This document shows positions 45,668 through 57,425 of a stretch of 64,000 nt of DNA, in pieces. The notes below the pieces were generated by a model, which was not told the origin of the DNA, did no database searches, and was given only the letters and a program-made list of their open reading frames with translations. The stretch is taken from assembly GCA_009193035.1 (NCBI GenBank), contig SWDT01000098.1:62001-126000 (forward strand), in the 5' to 3' direction. The position numbers and the translations under genes were made by a program. Source of the DNA: Halicephalobus mephisto. Taxonomy: Eukaryota > Nematoda > Chromadorea > Rhabditida > Panagrolaimidae. How positions within the stretch are numbered: the first letter of the stretch is position 1; every line of letters begins with the position of its first letter.

Positions 45668-47244
45668 TCACTCGTCATCGAAAGAAAATCTACCGGGGAG
45701 AGAGGGCTTCTTGGCTAATCCTGGAGAGATCTTTTGGGGGACCGGGGCAGCTGTGGTTGCTGGGGCATCCTCAACATCTTCAGTAGTTATCTTAGGTCGC
45801 TTATCTGAGAAATTCTCATCATCAGAATCAAAATTAAATCCTTTTCTCTTCATCGGAGTCTGTCTTAATTCGTCGTCCTTCATCCTCTTGAGCAAAACGG
45901 AAGCAGGGATCGGGAGGAGTTCAGGAGGCAAGGGTTTTCCTGACTTCAACAACTTTTTCTTCTCGTCATCCAGCAAAGTAGCACTGTCTTTCACTGGAAA
46001 TTAGTTCATTAAGGAAACTATAATTGAATAACTTACTGTAATCCATTGGAGAATTCGTCAACTCTGGAGTTCTGTCCGTCGCCTTCGTAATAGAAGTGTT
46101 CAAATTCGATTTTGGAGTGGGGGGATCTTCAAACAACGAGTCATCCTCCCAATCATCATCTACCTTCTTGGAAGAAACTGGTGAGCAAGGATTCTCCGGA
46201 ACAGCATTGGAGGATTTTTGAGGACATTTCTGAGGTCTTTCATTACCCCTCAGAGCTGGACGAGGCTGTTTCTTTTGTTTTGGAGTAGAAATAATAGAAG
46301 GTGTAGTTTCAGAAACGACATTGGAAGATTGTTGAAGATTTCGTGGGATTTCTGAAGCAGAACCATCCGAAAATGGAGCTTCAGAAACAGCTTTTGTAGA
46401 CTGAGTGATCTTGGGAACTTCTTTTTGTTTCAGAATCTCTCTCGGAGTAGAGGTCACTTGAGGCTCAAAGCGGACTCGAGAGGGGTTGTTATGAGGACTT
46501 CCAAGTGGTTTGAGTTCTCGTAAAACAGCCGTTGCAGAGGAAAACTGGGTTTCTTGATTGGCTCCTTGCTTGGATGTATCTGGATGAGAAGCCAGAGTAG
46601 ATGTCGGTTTTTCTGGAACTTGATGCGATGGAGCTTCGTCCCAACTATCATCACTCCAGCTGTCCTGAATAGGCTTCTTTGATTCGTTTTCTTCATTGCC
46701 TTTCCTTTCTCGTTCCTCTTCCTCTTGTTTAACAGCCTCTTTCAAAGCGTGGAAATCAGTAGGCCCCTCAGGTTCATCATCGTCAACTCCAACGGTTGAA
46801 GATTCTCGGATATACTGAGTTATCGTCTTAGAGCTGTAGGTCTTATCCAATGTGTTTGATTTCTTTGATTTGGGAGTCAAAGTCTTTCTCTTCGGTTCCT
46901 TCTTCCTGGTCTTCACCGGACTAATCGTTCCTACAAGTTGATGGTTGTGGGCAAAAATGGCCTTGACGTCATCTTCATTTATCGTCTGTCTCTTAGCAAC
47001 CCTGGATAATCCACAATAGATGCTTTTACAACCAAAAACGAACCTCGAGACGGCCTCCAACTGGGGCATCCACTTGTTCAACAAGAGACCTTTGACAATT
47101 CCCGCGATTCTGAGGACGGCAGCCGGATCAATTTCCTTCTCCTCTTTGACCTCCTCGGAAATCGAGAAACAGATTCTAGCCAAAGCTTCATCAGATAACT
47201 GAAAGTTTATATAGAAATTCCCGTAATAAATCCACTTTAATCAT
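45668..47244 (-). CDS. CENP-S/MHF1-type histone-fold protein with a long disordered tail
   Basis: Four exons, 47244-47236, 47198-47044, 47001-46037 and 45993-45668, giving 484 residues. The first exon encodes only Met-Ile-Lys. Residues about 4-85 form a histone fold matching CENP-S (MHF1/APITD1): ARICFSISEEVKEEKEIDP, then RVAKRQTINEDDVKAIF, equivalent to human HAKRTTINTEDVKLL. CENP-S with CENP-X acts in the Fanconi/FANCM complex and the kinetochore. The remaining roughly 390 residues are Ser/Pro/Lys/Glu-rich and disordered, with acidic Trp motifs (SWSDDSWDEAP, DDDWEDDSLFEDP) and three degenerate repeats of the form K/N-A/V-V-x-E-x-P-x-S. It ends in a basic/acidic tail PGRFSFDDE. Human CENP-S is only about 138 residues. 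Downstream gene of a two-gene operon with CAMKMT. Confidence 0.75.
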
Positions 47245-47274
47245 CTAGAGAACTGAATTTATAACTGAAATGAG
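47245..47274 (-). promoter_or_regulatory. 30-base operon junction with trans-splice acceptors
   Basis: Between the CAMKMT stop codon and the MHF1-like ATG there are only 30 bases, containing TCATTTCAG, AATTCAG and TTCTCTAG acceptors on the minus strand. This matches SL1-type (no spacer) nematode operons. Confidence 0.6.
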
Positions 47275-48295
47275 TCAGTGACTTCTACGGAGCACAAGTC
47301 TCTTGACGTGGTACTTGTCTGCATCGAACTCGGGGTCCTTAGCAGTTAGCATGGATATCTTCTTGACGATTTCGTCACAGACGTTGGCGGTTTGGTCGAC
47401 GACAAATGTCCCTCTCTCGAACAGCGTCTCCAGGAAGGACCTCAAGGTTCCTGCTCGCTCAGGGGCACAGATTACCACAGTCCCATCCTCTTTCAGACAT
47501 TGCTCCAGTACGTTGATGAAAGACCTGTGTCCTTCAGTTTGAAAGAAGCAATCAGCAGCGACAATCAAGTCAAACTTCTGAAGTGAAAGTGACTTGGCTT
47601 CTTCCCATCTGAAGCACATGGTTTCGCAGTTGGTCAGTTGATTCTTGGCGATTATAGAAGAAACATTTTCCATCGACCTTTCATTTCCATCGGTAATTAC
47701 GACGTGGTCAGCATAGTAGGCACAGCAGATTCCGGCCAATCCCGTCATTCCTCCGCCGAGTTCCAACACAGACTTGCCCTTCAGGTCCTCGACGGTTTTG
47801 AGCAAATAATAAGCAAGGCACTCTTCGGAAAGCCATATCCGAATGTTTCCGGTGTTGTTGAAGCCCGTCAAATCAGTTGGATCCAACTTTTCAAACTCCA
47901 ACATCCGGATTTCAGGGCTGGGCCAATCGGCTTCTCTCTCGACCCATTTCAACTTGGACCATTTTCCATATTCATCTCGTTCCATCTCTTGCAGCTGATA
48001 TAATCCCAAAGAATCCACTTCCTTCGAGATTTTCCGGTTTCTCTTAGTCAGATAACTCGAGAGCAAAGCCCATCTTCTCTTTGCCGGTGTGCTCTGCATA
48101 GGAATCACTGACTCAGTTTTCCAGAAGATTGAATATTAAGGCTACTAAGGAAGAACTTACTTTGGAATCATCAAGTTCGGGGACTGCAGATCTCTTGGAT
48201 CCCGAGGGAATGGAACTCGTCGGCTTCGGGTCCACGGGCACTTTCGGTCGTGATGGACCAGGGTCCTCGAGGATCACAATATCATCATCGTCCAT
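47275..48295 (-). CDS. CAMKMT: calmodulin-lysine N-methyltransferase (CaM KMT)
   Basis: Two exons, 48295-48161 and 48111-47275, giving 323 residues. Class I S-adenosylmethionine methyltransferase that trimethylates calmodulin at Lys115 in other animals. An acidic start (MDDDDIVILEDPGPSRPK) is followed by RRWALLSSYLTKRN. The family block is FNNTGNIRIWLSEECLAYYLLK, equivalent to human [22 protein letters not shown]. Motif I is VLELGGGMTGLAG, the acidic post-I residue lies in VVITDGNERSMENV, and motif IV is FDLIVAADCFF. The exon 2 acceptor is AACTGAG rather than TTTCAG. Divergent from lsm-1 across 218 bases. Confidence 0.93.
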
Positions 48296-48513
48296 TCTGC
48301 CATGAAATTGATATAAAAACCTGCAACAACAAGTGTAAAGTACAGACGGAAAAAGATCGGAAACAGTGAATTTCAGAGGAGCGAGAATGGAGCTGGGGGA
48401 TCCCGACGCGAAACTTTCATCATTTGACGGCAAAGTTTTTCGTAAAATCGTGCCCTCGAGAATCTCTGGATCCAAATCCTTATTTCATATATCGATTTTT
48501 CAGGAACGGCAGC
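48296..48513. promoter_or_regulatory. bidirectional promoter between CAMKMT operon and lsm-1
   Basis: 218 bases separate the two divergent start codons. A TTTTTCAG acceptor at 48496-48503 precedes the lsm-1 ATG by ten bases. A plus-strand frame from an ATG at 48387 is open but cannot be joined to LSM1 in phase. Confidence 0.55.
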
Positions 48514-48939
48514 ATGGAGTTGCCGGAGCCATTTCTGCCAGGTGCAATCAGTCTTCTGGATCAACTGGACAAGAAGATGCTCTTGTGGTTGAGGGACGGA
48601 AAAGTACTCGTCGGCTACCTCCGGACTATCGATCAGTTTGCCAACCTTGTTCTCCACAACACAGTCGAGAGAATACACGTAGACAACTACTATGGTGATA
48701 TTGAACGTGGCATCTATCTCGTAAGAGGAGAGAACGTGGTGCTTGCGGGTGAGGTGGATGAGTTGAAGCGGCCCAACAACCTGGTCCAGGTCCCCGTCGA
48801 TCAGATCCTGGAGATGCAAGCCAAGAAGCTGGAGCAGAAGCGGGAACAAGACAGGAAGAAGGCAGAAGCAATGAGAGCCCGAGGCAAGCCCCCGCCCAAG
48901 GACGATGTGTCTGATTTGCTTGGAGATGATGTTTTTTAA
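48514..48939 (+). CDS. lsm-1: LSM1, mRNA decapping Sm-like protein
   Basis: Single exon, 141 residues. The Sm1 motif is KKMLLWLRDGKVLVGYLRTIDQFANLVL and the Sm2 motif is YLVRGENVVLAGE. The conserved core TVERIHVDNYYGDIERGIY is diagnostic of LSM1, the specific subunit of the cytoplasmic LSM1-7 ring that binds 3' ends of oligoadenylated mRNAs and promotes decapping. A charged C-terminal tail (EQKREQDRKKAEAMRARGK) ends DDVSDLLGDDVF. From memory it is also a neighbour of the UMP-CMP kinase gene in C. elegans. Confidence 0.94.
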   Translation: MELPEPFLPGAISLLDQLDKKMLLWLRDGKVLVGYLRTIDQFANLVLHNTVERIHVDNYYGDIERGIYLVRGENVVLAGEVDELKRPNNLVQVPVDQILEMQAKKLEQKREQDRKKAEAMRARGKPPPKDDVSDLLGDDVF

Positions 48940-49924
<985 letters not shown>

Positions 49925-49997
49925 ATCTTTCATACAAATCACTTTCGTGTTAAAGATGATCAAATAGAGTTTTTATTTTAATCAAAACAACCACATT

Positions 49998-52842
49998 TCA
50001 CCCGTCTATCTCTTTGGCCCAGTCAGGGAGAGAGGCTATAAAAGTTCCTTTAGAAGTTTCGTACCTCCAACAATGTAAGTGCATCCTCATGTGATTCATT
50101 GATGGCTCTTTGGAAATGACATGACAACCAAGGCAAATAGGATCGTAATCAGGGCGTTCTTCTAGCTGCAAGTTGAGACTCTCCGGCTTTATCTGAAATG
50201 GATCTTTCCAAAAATAAATTTAAAAAACTGCCAATAGTCCATTGCAAACACCATTATGACAGAATGCAGATGACAACAAGAGGTTGTTAAATTTAAATCT
50301 ACCATAAGCAATGGATCTCCTGAGTAAAAACAAACCTCTGGATCATTGGCAAGAGCTTCCATTTTAGCGTCATAATCGGGGTCCTTATCCTGTCTCCATG
50401 ACGTTGCTCGATGAGCATTTTGGACATCTTCTCGAAGCTAAAACAAGAGTTTTCAAATTTCCCCCGAGATCATTTTAAATCATTTAAATTGAGTTTTTTG
50501 ATAAAAAATGTTGTTTTCTTTGGTTCCAATTTTCGGCTCCCACATGATATTCGAAAAACTCACTAAAATTAAAAAGGAAATACAATTTTGCGGTTCGTCG
50601 AGTAATATTTTACCGAGTGCATCCCAAGGAAATTGAATAGTTTCACTTTTGTCTTTCATTTTAGGTGCTTTTGGTGGAAATATGTTCAAATTGAATTCGA
50701 CATTCCCATGTTCCAAACAGTTAAAACTCGGAATAATTCATGTTATAAAAGCCTACCTGTTCTATAGATTTACCGTAATTCCCATGCTTGCCCTTGTATG
50801 GACCCCATTCACTCGAGTTGTATACTGTGTCGCTCACAATCGGAAATCCCAGCCATTGAAGGTGAACTCTGATTTGGTGGGTCCTTCCGGTGGCAATCTT
50901 GCAGGAGACTAATGACTCCTTGCCGTCTGTCCAAAGTCTTTTGAATTTGCTCTTCGCTTCTTTTCCGTCTTCTCGAACACATTGAATACCCATTGAGGGA
51001 CTCAGAATACCGATTGGTTGAGAACACTCGACTTCCCCCTCCGGAAACTCACCACTAACTCTGCATATGTATTCTTTCTTCCAGTCACGTGAAATCAAAG
51101 ACTGCTTGAACTGTAAAAAACAATAAGATTCCAGTTTTGCGGTAAGGAAATGGACATTCTATTTTGGTCCTCCTCAAGCATTCACCCGCAGATAAGTGGT
51201 GTCAATTCCCAACAAAACATACCTCGAGATCGGTTTCGTAGTTTTTCGCGAAGATCAGCACTCCAGAAGTCGGTCGGTCAAGTCGATGGATCACTGAAAA
51301 CCCCATAATCAGTCCAAAGAACAAGACATTTTCGGCATTTGGAAAACCTGGCAAATCCCCTTTCCCCAGGGTTCAAGCCAATTTGTCTCTCGTTAATGAG
51401 ACGACGCAAACTAGAGCTGCTCCTTTTCGTCTTTTTTGTTTTCGGCAAATAGATCAGTTTTTCCGAAAACATCACCAGATATCAACTATTCAACCTTTGG
51501 CACCCCTGTTTCCGCTTCACCAAACATGCTCTAGCGTTTCCGTAACTTCCATTTCCTTCTGGACGGAAATTGGTTAATCAAAAATGTCCCCTTGGATTCC
51601 CCTTCACGATTTCTGTTCCGTCGCATCTTTAAATTACTGGCTTTCAGTATCAAAAACAATGAAAACTACGCCTACACTCAATAGCACCGTCTTCGGAGTT
51701 TGGGAATGACGTTCTTTTCGCCCTTCAAGCAGTACGAATAATCATGTTTGATAGCTCCTCCCGGCCTCCACAGATATTTGCGCTCCAAATTCAAGTTGAC
51801 AGTTATCAGATTTGTCACTTATTATTCCACAAATTCTTTTGATTACCTTTTCCCTCGGCGTTCGTAAAGAAGCCAAAAAGCATTCAGGAAAATTCCTGGG
51901 ATAGGTGGTTCTGAACCCTGGGGAGTCATTCAACGTTAGCCGCTTCTGCAGCTTTCCAATCCATAATCATTTTTGGGCTTGAAAAGTCTTTTGTCAAAAA
52001 AATTGTTAATATTCCCTTCAACGAAGGGAAATTAGTGATCTTTGAAGGCAACTGAGTCCATTATAATTTGAGCACTGGCGCATTTGTGGCATTAATTAAA
52101 AAGCCGTCCACTTCCCAAAATAAAATTATTGCTAAATATTACCTCTGAGTCCTTTAATGCCATTTTCCCTCTCTAAAAGCCCAAGAACCGTGTGAGCTTT
52201 GTATTGTCCGCAAGCGTGAACGGGCAGCGAAGCCGGTTTGTTGACGACGAAGAAGTCGTCGGTGTCCGAGATTACCTCAATCTTGACGTCCAGAATCGGG
52301 TGTTCGTGTCTGTGCCCAATGTGTATTATCCTCTCGTTGTCCTTCAACACGTGGTTAGGATTCGTCATCTGTTCGCCATTGATGAAGAACCTGCCCATCC
52401 GACAAGCAATTCTCTGAAAGACGTTCGAAAAGTCAATCAAACGGGATTCAACACTCAAAAACCACCACTTACGGCATAATGCTTATTCGCCGAGAGGAAC
52501 TCTTTTGAAAACACATCTTCAAATGTCCTTCCTATCCATCTCCTCTTCGTCCATGTTCTATAGATCGACCAGTAGGGCGTCAGATGGCGAATTCCGGAAA
52601 CCAAAACTATGATCAGCCTTTACCTAATCCAACTTACCATTCTTGACCGTAAAGGGGATGTTTGCGGGCATATCCTCAGTCTCCTCTTCTTCCAATTTCT
52701 TTGACTTCTTATTCACTATTGCGTCAGTAGAATCCTTATATTCCTAAAAGTCGATATAAACACCTAAACTCAATTTCGAAGACAAAAAACCACTAACAGT
52801 CTTCTTTCTTCGTTTACTTTCATTCCGCGAACCTTCTGACAT
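49998..52842 (-). CDS. RPUSD2: RluA-family RNA pseudouridine synthase, RPUSD2 type
   Basis: Eight exons, 52842-52798, 52743-52638, 52606-52473, 52413-52143, 51293-51223, 51110-50757, 50437-50336 and 50192-49998, giving 425 residues. It isomerises uridine to pseudouridine in RNA. An S4-like N-terminal part (RIACRMGRFFINGEQM) leads to the catalytic loop VIHRLDRPTSGVLIFAK, with the Asp of HRLDR as nucleophile, then KEYICRVSGEFPEG and GRTHQIRVHLQWLGFPIVSD. The C-terminal region with CLGCH and HMRMHLHCWRYE is as in eukaryotic RPUSD2. Intron 2 is only 31 bases, while intron 4 is 849 bases and contains no ORF I can support. Confidence 0.93.
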
Positions 52843-53061
52843 GGGTAATCACAATTGATAACAAATATAAATTGGATTAGTTGAGATGAAAGGACCAAGG
52901 GAGAACTTGAAAAGTCAAAAAATGTTTAAACGCGTTTGTCAATTGTCATCTGCCCTCGCTTCGCCAAACACGTTTCCTATTTGATTTTTGAAGCTCCGAA
53001 TTTGTTTTTTCAGTTATTCCGCAGCTAATTCAATTATTTTGCAGTTCTTTAGTTCCGAGGC

Positions 53062-54301
53062 ATGGGGGAATTAAATTCTACAGGAGAGTTTGCTGTCGTT
53101 GATGACTCGCTCCCCTATTGCAACATCTGCCTCGGGTCCACTGACCCCGAGTACCTGACCTACAACATGACTGTCAGCGGGGTCCTCATGGCTTTCTTCG
53201 GTGTTATTGGACTAGTAGGGAATTTCTTTGTGGTTATGGTGTACGGATCTAGACAAAGGAGAATTTACTCGACGTCCATTTACCTAGCCGCCCTGGGGGC
53301 CAGTGACTTTTGCCTCATCCTGACAGCCATGTTTCTCTTCGTGCTGGAGGCCTGGAGGCATCATGGCTACCCCAACCTGGCTTATTTGTACGGCCGAGGA
53401 GCCCCGTTCATCTTCCCTCTGGGAGCGGTCTTCCAGACGACCTCCATCTACTACTGTGTCGCTGCAGCCGTCGATTGCTTCATCGACGTGGTCCTTCCAT
53501 CTGCCTGTAAGAAGATCTGCTGTACAGCCAAGAAGGCGAAATATATAGTGACGACGTTGTTGATCCTCTGTATTCTCTACAACATCCCACATTGTTTCGA
53601 AATCGAATCTGTCCCGTGCATCGACAAGTTCGGGAACGAATCCCTCCAGATTTGCCCTACAGATATAAGAATGGACCCTATCTACTACACTGTGAGTTCT
53701 ATCCAGGGAACATAGACTTATGAGTCGGTATTCAGGTATATTACACGTACATGTACACGACGTTCCTTGCCGTCGGCCCGTTGCTGCTTCTGGTCGTTCT
53801 GAACATCTGTGTCGTGACTACGGTCGCCATCAAGAAGAACAATGATCCCGAAGGTTCGTTCGCACTTTGCTTCTTGTGATAACCTGGTTTTCGAGACCTT
53901 TAGGGGAATCAGACACAACTTCTCTCATATTGGTGGTCTTCATGTTCATTTTCTGCAATTGCACGGCGTTGTTGATCAATTTCCTGGAGTTGACGTTGTA
54001 TGAACAGCTGAAAGGGACACTGGTGTACCTGGTGGACATGTCCAATTGTCTGATTGTAATCAACGGGTCCTGCAACTTTTTCATTTACTTGATATTCGGC
54101 AAGTCCTTCAGAGAGAGCTTCTTCGATATCATCGGCTACTCGAAGCAGACCATGCCTTTCGAGTTGATCAAGACCAAAGCCGTCAATTTCCGACCTTTCG
54201 AATCGAACTTCGAATCGATTTCTAACCGATTCGGAATCAATTCGAAAATCGAAGACTTTGAGAACTCGACAGCTCCGATCAAGACAACCACAGAGGTCTG
54301 A
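53062..54301 (+). CDS. rhodopsin-class neuropeptide-type GPCR with degenerate DRY motif
   Basis: Three exons, 53062-53691, 53736-53853 and 53904-54301, giving 381 residues. The extracellular N-terminus has Asn glycosylation sites (ELNSTG, YNMTVS). Seven helices are visible, beginning VLMAFFGVIGLVGNFFVVMV with the helix 1 Asn. Helix 2 has LAALGASDFCLILTA. The helix 3 end reads AAAVDCFIDVVLPSACKK where VDRY-type sequence is expected, so the DRY Arg is replaced by Cys. Helix 7 is NGSCNFFIYLIFGKSFRESF, the N-F-x-I-Y form of NPxxY common in nematode FMRFamide-peptide receptors (frpr/dmsr groups). The frame continues coding-like beyond the TGA at 54299-54301. Ligand unknown. Confidence 0.85.
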
Positions 54302-54421
54302 GAGGACGAGGAGGCTGTGGAGGTGACTGTCTCCTCGACCCGACCTTCACCGACGAAAATTGACCTTATCCCAGTGAATTTTAAATTTTATTTTTCAGAG
54401 ATAAAAGTCTTAAAATATTAA
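54302..54421 (+). other. open, coding-like frame after the GPCR stop codon
   Basis: Directly in frame after TGA there are 39 sense codons. The first 26 are acidic then Ser/Pro-rich with the same codon preferences as the gene (EDEEAVEVTVSSTRPSPTK, then IDLIPVNF), before the sequence turns into AT-rich UTR and TAA. This suggests stop-codon readthrough or a recently gained stop. Confidence 0.45.
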
Positions 54422-57400
54422 TTCAAGTTTGAATTGAGGAATTAGCTATTTCGCTCTTTTGGGGATAAACAGGACTAAATTCCGAAAGCATTTGTTAGTG
54501 AAATTTTTTTTTCGTAATAAACTAAATTGAAATTGATCGTACTTTTGAGTTGTGTCTAGAGAGTACACGATTCCTAATGAGGTGCTATTTTTAACAATTT
54601 AAAAGTTCACTTTTCTGGAATACTGTGAAACATTCAATACAGATATGTTTGATTTGGTCCAGTTAAGAGACTTGATTACTGTAGGGACAGAATCTATGCT
54701 AGAAAGACAGCACCCGAAGAGATAGCCTGAATATCAGGGACTGCAGAATACTGTAGAGCATGAATGAGACCCTTAGTGGCTGTTGGGTGGCGAGGTATTG
54801 AATTATTTTGTGTCTTAATATTTAAGCAAAGATTAGTAATATTATTCCTATTTCTATCTTAACAATTACCTGACTGTAAGCAAGACTATTTACAGGTTAC
54901 TATTTTTTTAAAAATAATTCGAGGAAAGTGTGAATTTCATTTTCTTTCATAGATTTGCTTGTTTTTCAGTATTTAAACTTTGTAACTATTGAGTTTTCAT
55001 AATTTGCTTCCACAAAATTCTTCTGTAGAATCAGCACGTACACAAATCCCTCTTGTCATTTTAGCTGTTAACAGAGGCATTAGTCATCGCTTGAGATTGG
55101 TCGTTGTCACCCTTCCCTCGGGACTTGAGTTTCTGAATAAGTGGTGAATAGGGATTCTGAAAGTTGCCGTAATTCCCATGTTCACTTTTACGGAACCATC
55201 AGGGGAACATCGACGATCAACAAGTCCTCTATCGTCATTTACTCGACTATCTACAGTAATACATGAGCTAACAGGAAAATTGTATCTTCTCTGATGTGTC
55301 TTGTTTCAGTTGTGAATTTCGTTATTCATTCTGACATTTAATAAACCCTCAGGAGCAGCGTCCGCAGATTTTCCCAGTTGAAGGAATAACTTTTCTAAGA
55401 ATTTCTGCTCACAGAATAGATTCCCACGGTAATCCTGAAACAAACATTGGATTTATTCTTAGAGCCATATGAGAAAGTTAACAAGGAAACGCTTGCTGTG
55501 AAGATTTGAAATTCTACAGTAGAAAAGTTCGAAAATCATTGTAGTCTAATTAATATTTCAGCGCAATGTGAATTTTACGAAGCAATTATCGAAAGACAAA
55601 TGTCAACTGTTTTTCAGATTCATGGAAAACGTAATTGAAAGGTCGTTTTTCATTTGGTATTTTTGTCATAGTTGATTACTGTTGTCTTTTATTAAGATTA
55701 AACACAAAGATGATATAGGACAATATTACAGTATAAGCACAACATCCAGGGAACCCCGACTAACATAGGGTTCCTTTTTTACAGTCCTCAATAGAGAAAA
55801 AGCTGTTTAGTCTCGGGTGTTCTGAATATCTCTGGTCATGGAGACTACGCATCCACAACAATTGCCATGATTCATTAAACGCCTTTAAAATCATCTAGAT
55901 CTAGTAAAAGTTTCCTGAAATCTTTGATAATTTCGTAGAATCCAGTAAAAGCTGTTAGAATCGACAGAAACTATTGATTTTGGAAGCTTCTGGAAATTGA
56001 TATCATGATGTTTCGATGGAAATTCTCATGTCTGATCTTAGTGATATATGATGTATGGTCCTTCAGAACTGCCAGTTCCCAGTATATGGGGCTTTCACGA
56101 TAATCACGTAATGCCAATGGTCTTATTGCTCCTGTTCCCCCAATCTTCTCTAGTCTTTTTGAATCTCCTTCATTAAGTGCCAACAATACACTTGAGATTA
56201 CTGGGTTTTTAACTTTCCTTTTCCCTCAATATTTTTAATCCTCTTCAGCGACAGTCCGGAAATATTTTTCCTTCATTAAATCCAATAAAAAGAGATTAAA
56301 AAAATCCATCAGGAGATATCATGACTTATTTATTTTCCGCTGACTTTTCTGTCCTATTTTAAAAATTATTACATTAAATTAAAAAAGTCAAGGAACATCG
56401 TCTGTGTCAAATAAAGATACCTTTCAAATTTTGCAAATTTAATAAAACATGTTATTCAAAAATAAAAATTTCAGAATTCAGCGATGTTTTGCGAAAAATA
56501 AATTTACGTCATCAAATTTCCTATTAAAAATTCCGGATGTAAAAAATGATTCTGAATTTTAATTTTCTGCTTTTTGGACAAACGTGCTTCATGACTGAGA
56601 TCAACCAAACAACCTATGTGCTTTATCCTTGACGTTTTATCCGAAATCAAAGAATCTTGACGTTGTTGTTTTTGTATTTAAAATAATCCTTATTTTCCGA
56701 GTTTTTATTTTTTCTGTTGTTACTGATTCTAGCAAAACTTCCATGGAGACTCCATTAGTGAATCTTTTTCTTCGGAATGACTAATTGAAGAGAAAGATCC
56801 ATTTCCGGAAAATCACAAATTTCGAAATAAAAGATTCAAAAACGGTGTTGATGTGAAAAAATCCGTGAGAGAAATTTCTTTTGTTCCTAACAGACAAGTG
56901 TAAATGCATTAAAGATGAATTTCTGAAAGTTGGTCTCCAAGCGGTCTCACGTGGAAAACAACTATTAAGAATCCCAAATTTGAATTTTTAAAAATTTTTT
57001 TTAAAATTTGAATTTTTTAAAATTTTTTTAAAATTTGAATTTTTAAAAATTTTTTTTTAAATTTGCAATTGTTTTTCTTCCCAATATACATGGAAATGGA
57101 AAACTTCCAAATGTTTCAGCTTGGATAAATTTGCAATTGCACTATAATCCTGCAATGTTTATGACTTTTGCAAAGGCCAGGAACATTCCCGTCGGGATTA
57201 ATCTAATTTTTCTGGTAAAGTGTAGGGTATCTGAATATTTGTCAGAATCAGAACATTCAGAGAACTACAGTAGGAAGCAAGTAGGAAAGCACTGAGATTT
57301 TTCTGAAGTTGTAATTGCGGATTCTATGGTTATTATTCTCACAAAAGTAAACAAATATTTTTAAAAACAAAATTCCCAGATAATTTTCCACTTTATTGCA

Positions 57401-57425
57401 GTATCTGATCAAATATTAACGGCTT
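54422..57425. other. long intergenic region, AT-rich
   Basis: About 3 kb. AATAAA at about 54516 serves the GPCR 3' end. It contains CTACAGTA/TACTGTAG octamers at 54677, 54749, 55251, 55514 and 57265, and the A/T tandem repeat at 56976-57064. A minus-strand frame without ATG (55971-56186) is not supported by splice context. Confidence 0.4.
56976..57064. repeat. A/T-rich tandem repeat, about three 27-29 base units
   Basis: Three consecutive copies of a unit starting AAATTTGAATTTTT, followed by an A-run then a long T-run. The unit length varies by one or two bases through T-run slippage. The unit is also partly self-complementary. Confidence 0.85.

Noticed and set aside
48387..48480. Possible upstream first exon for lsm-1
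   Set aside because: Open from an ATG, but splicing to the TTTTTCAG acceptor puts LSM1 out of frame. The ATG at 48514 gives the normal LSM1 start.
55971..56186. 71-codon minus-strand frame
   Set aside because: Begins without ATG, has no splice neighbours and lies in a long desert. Judged chance.
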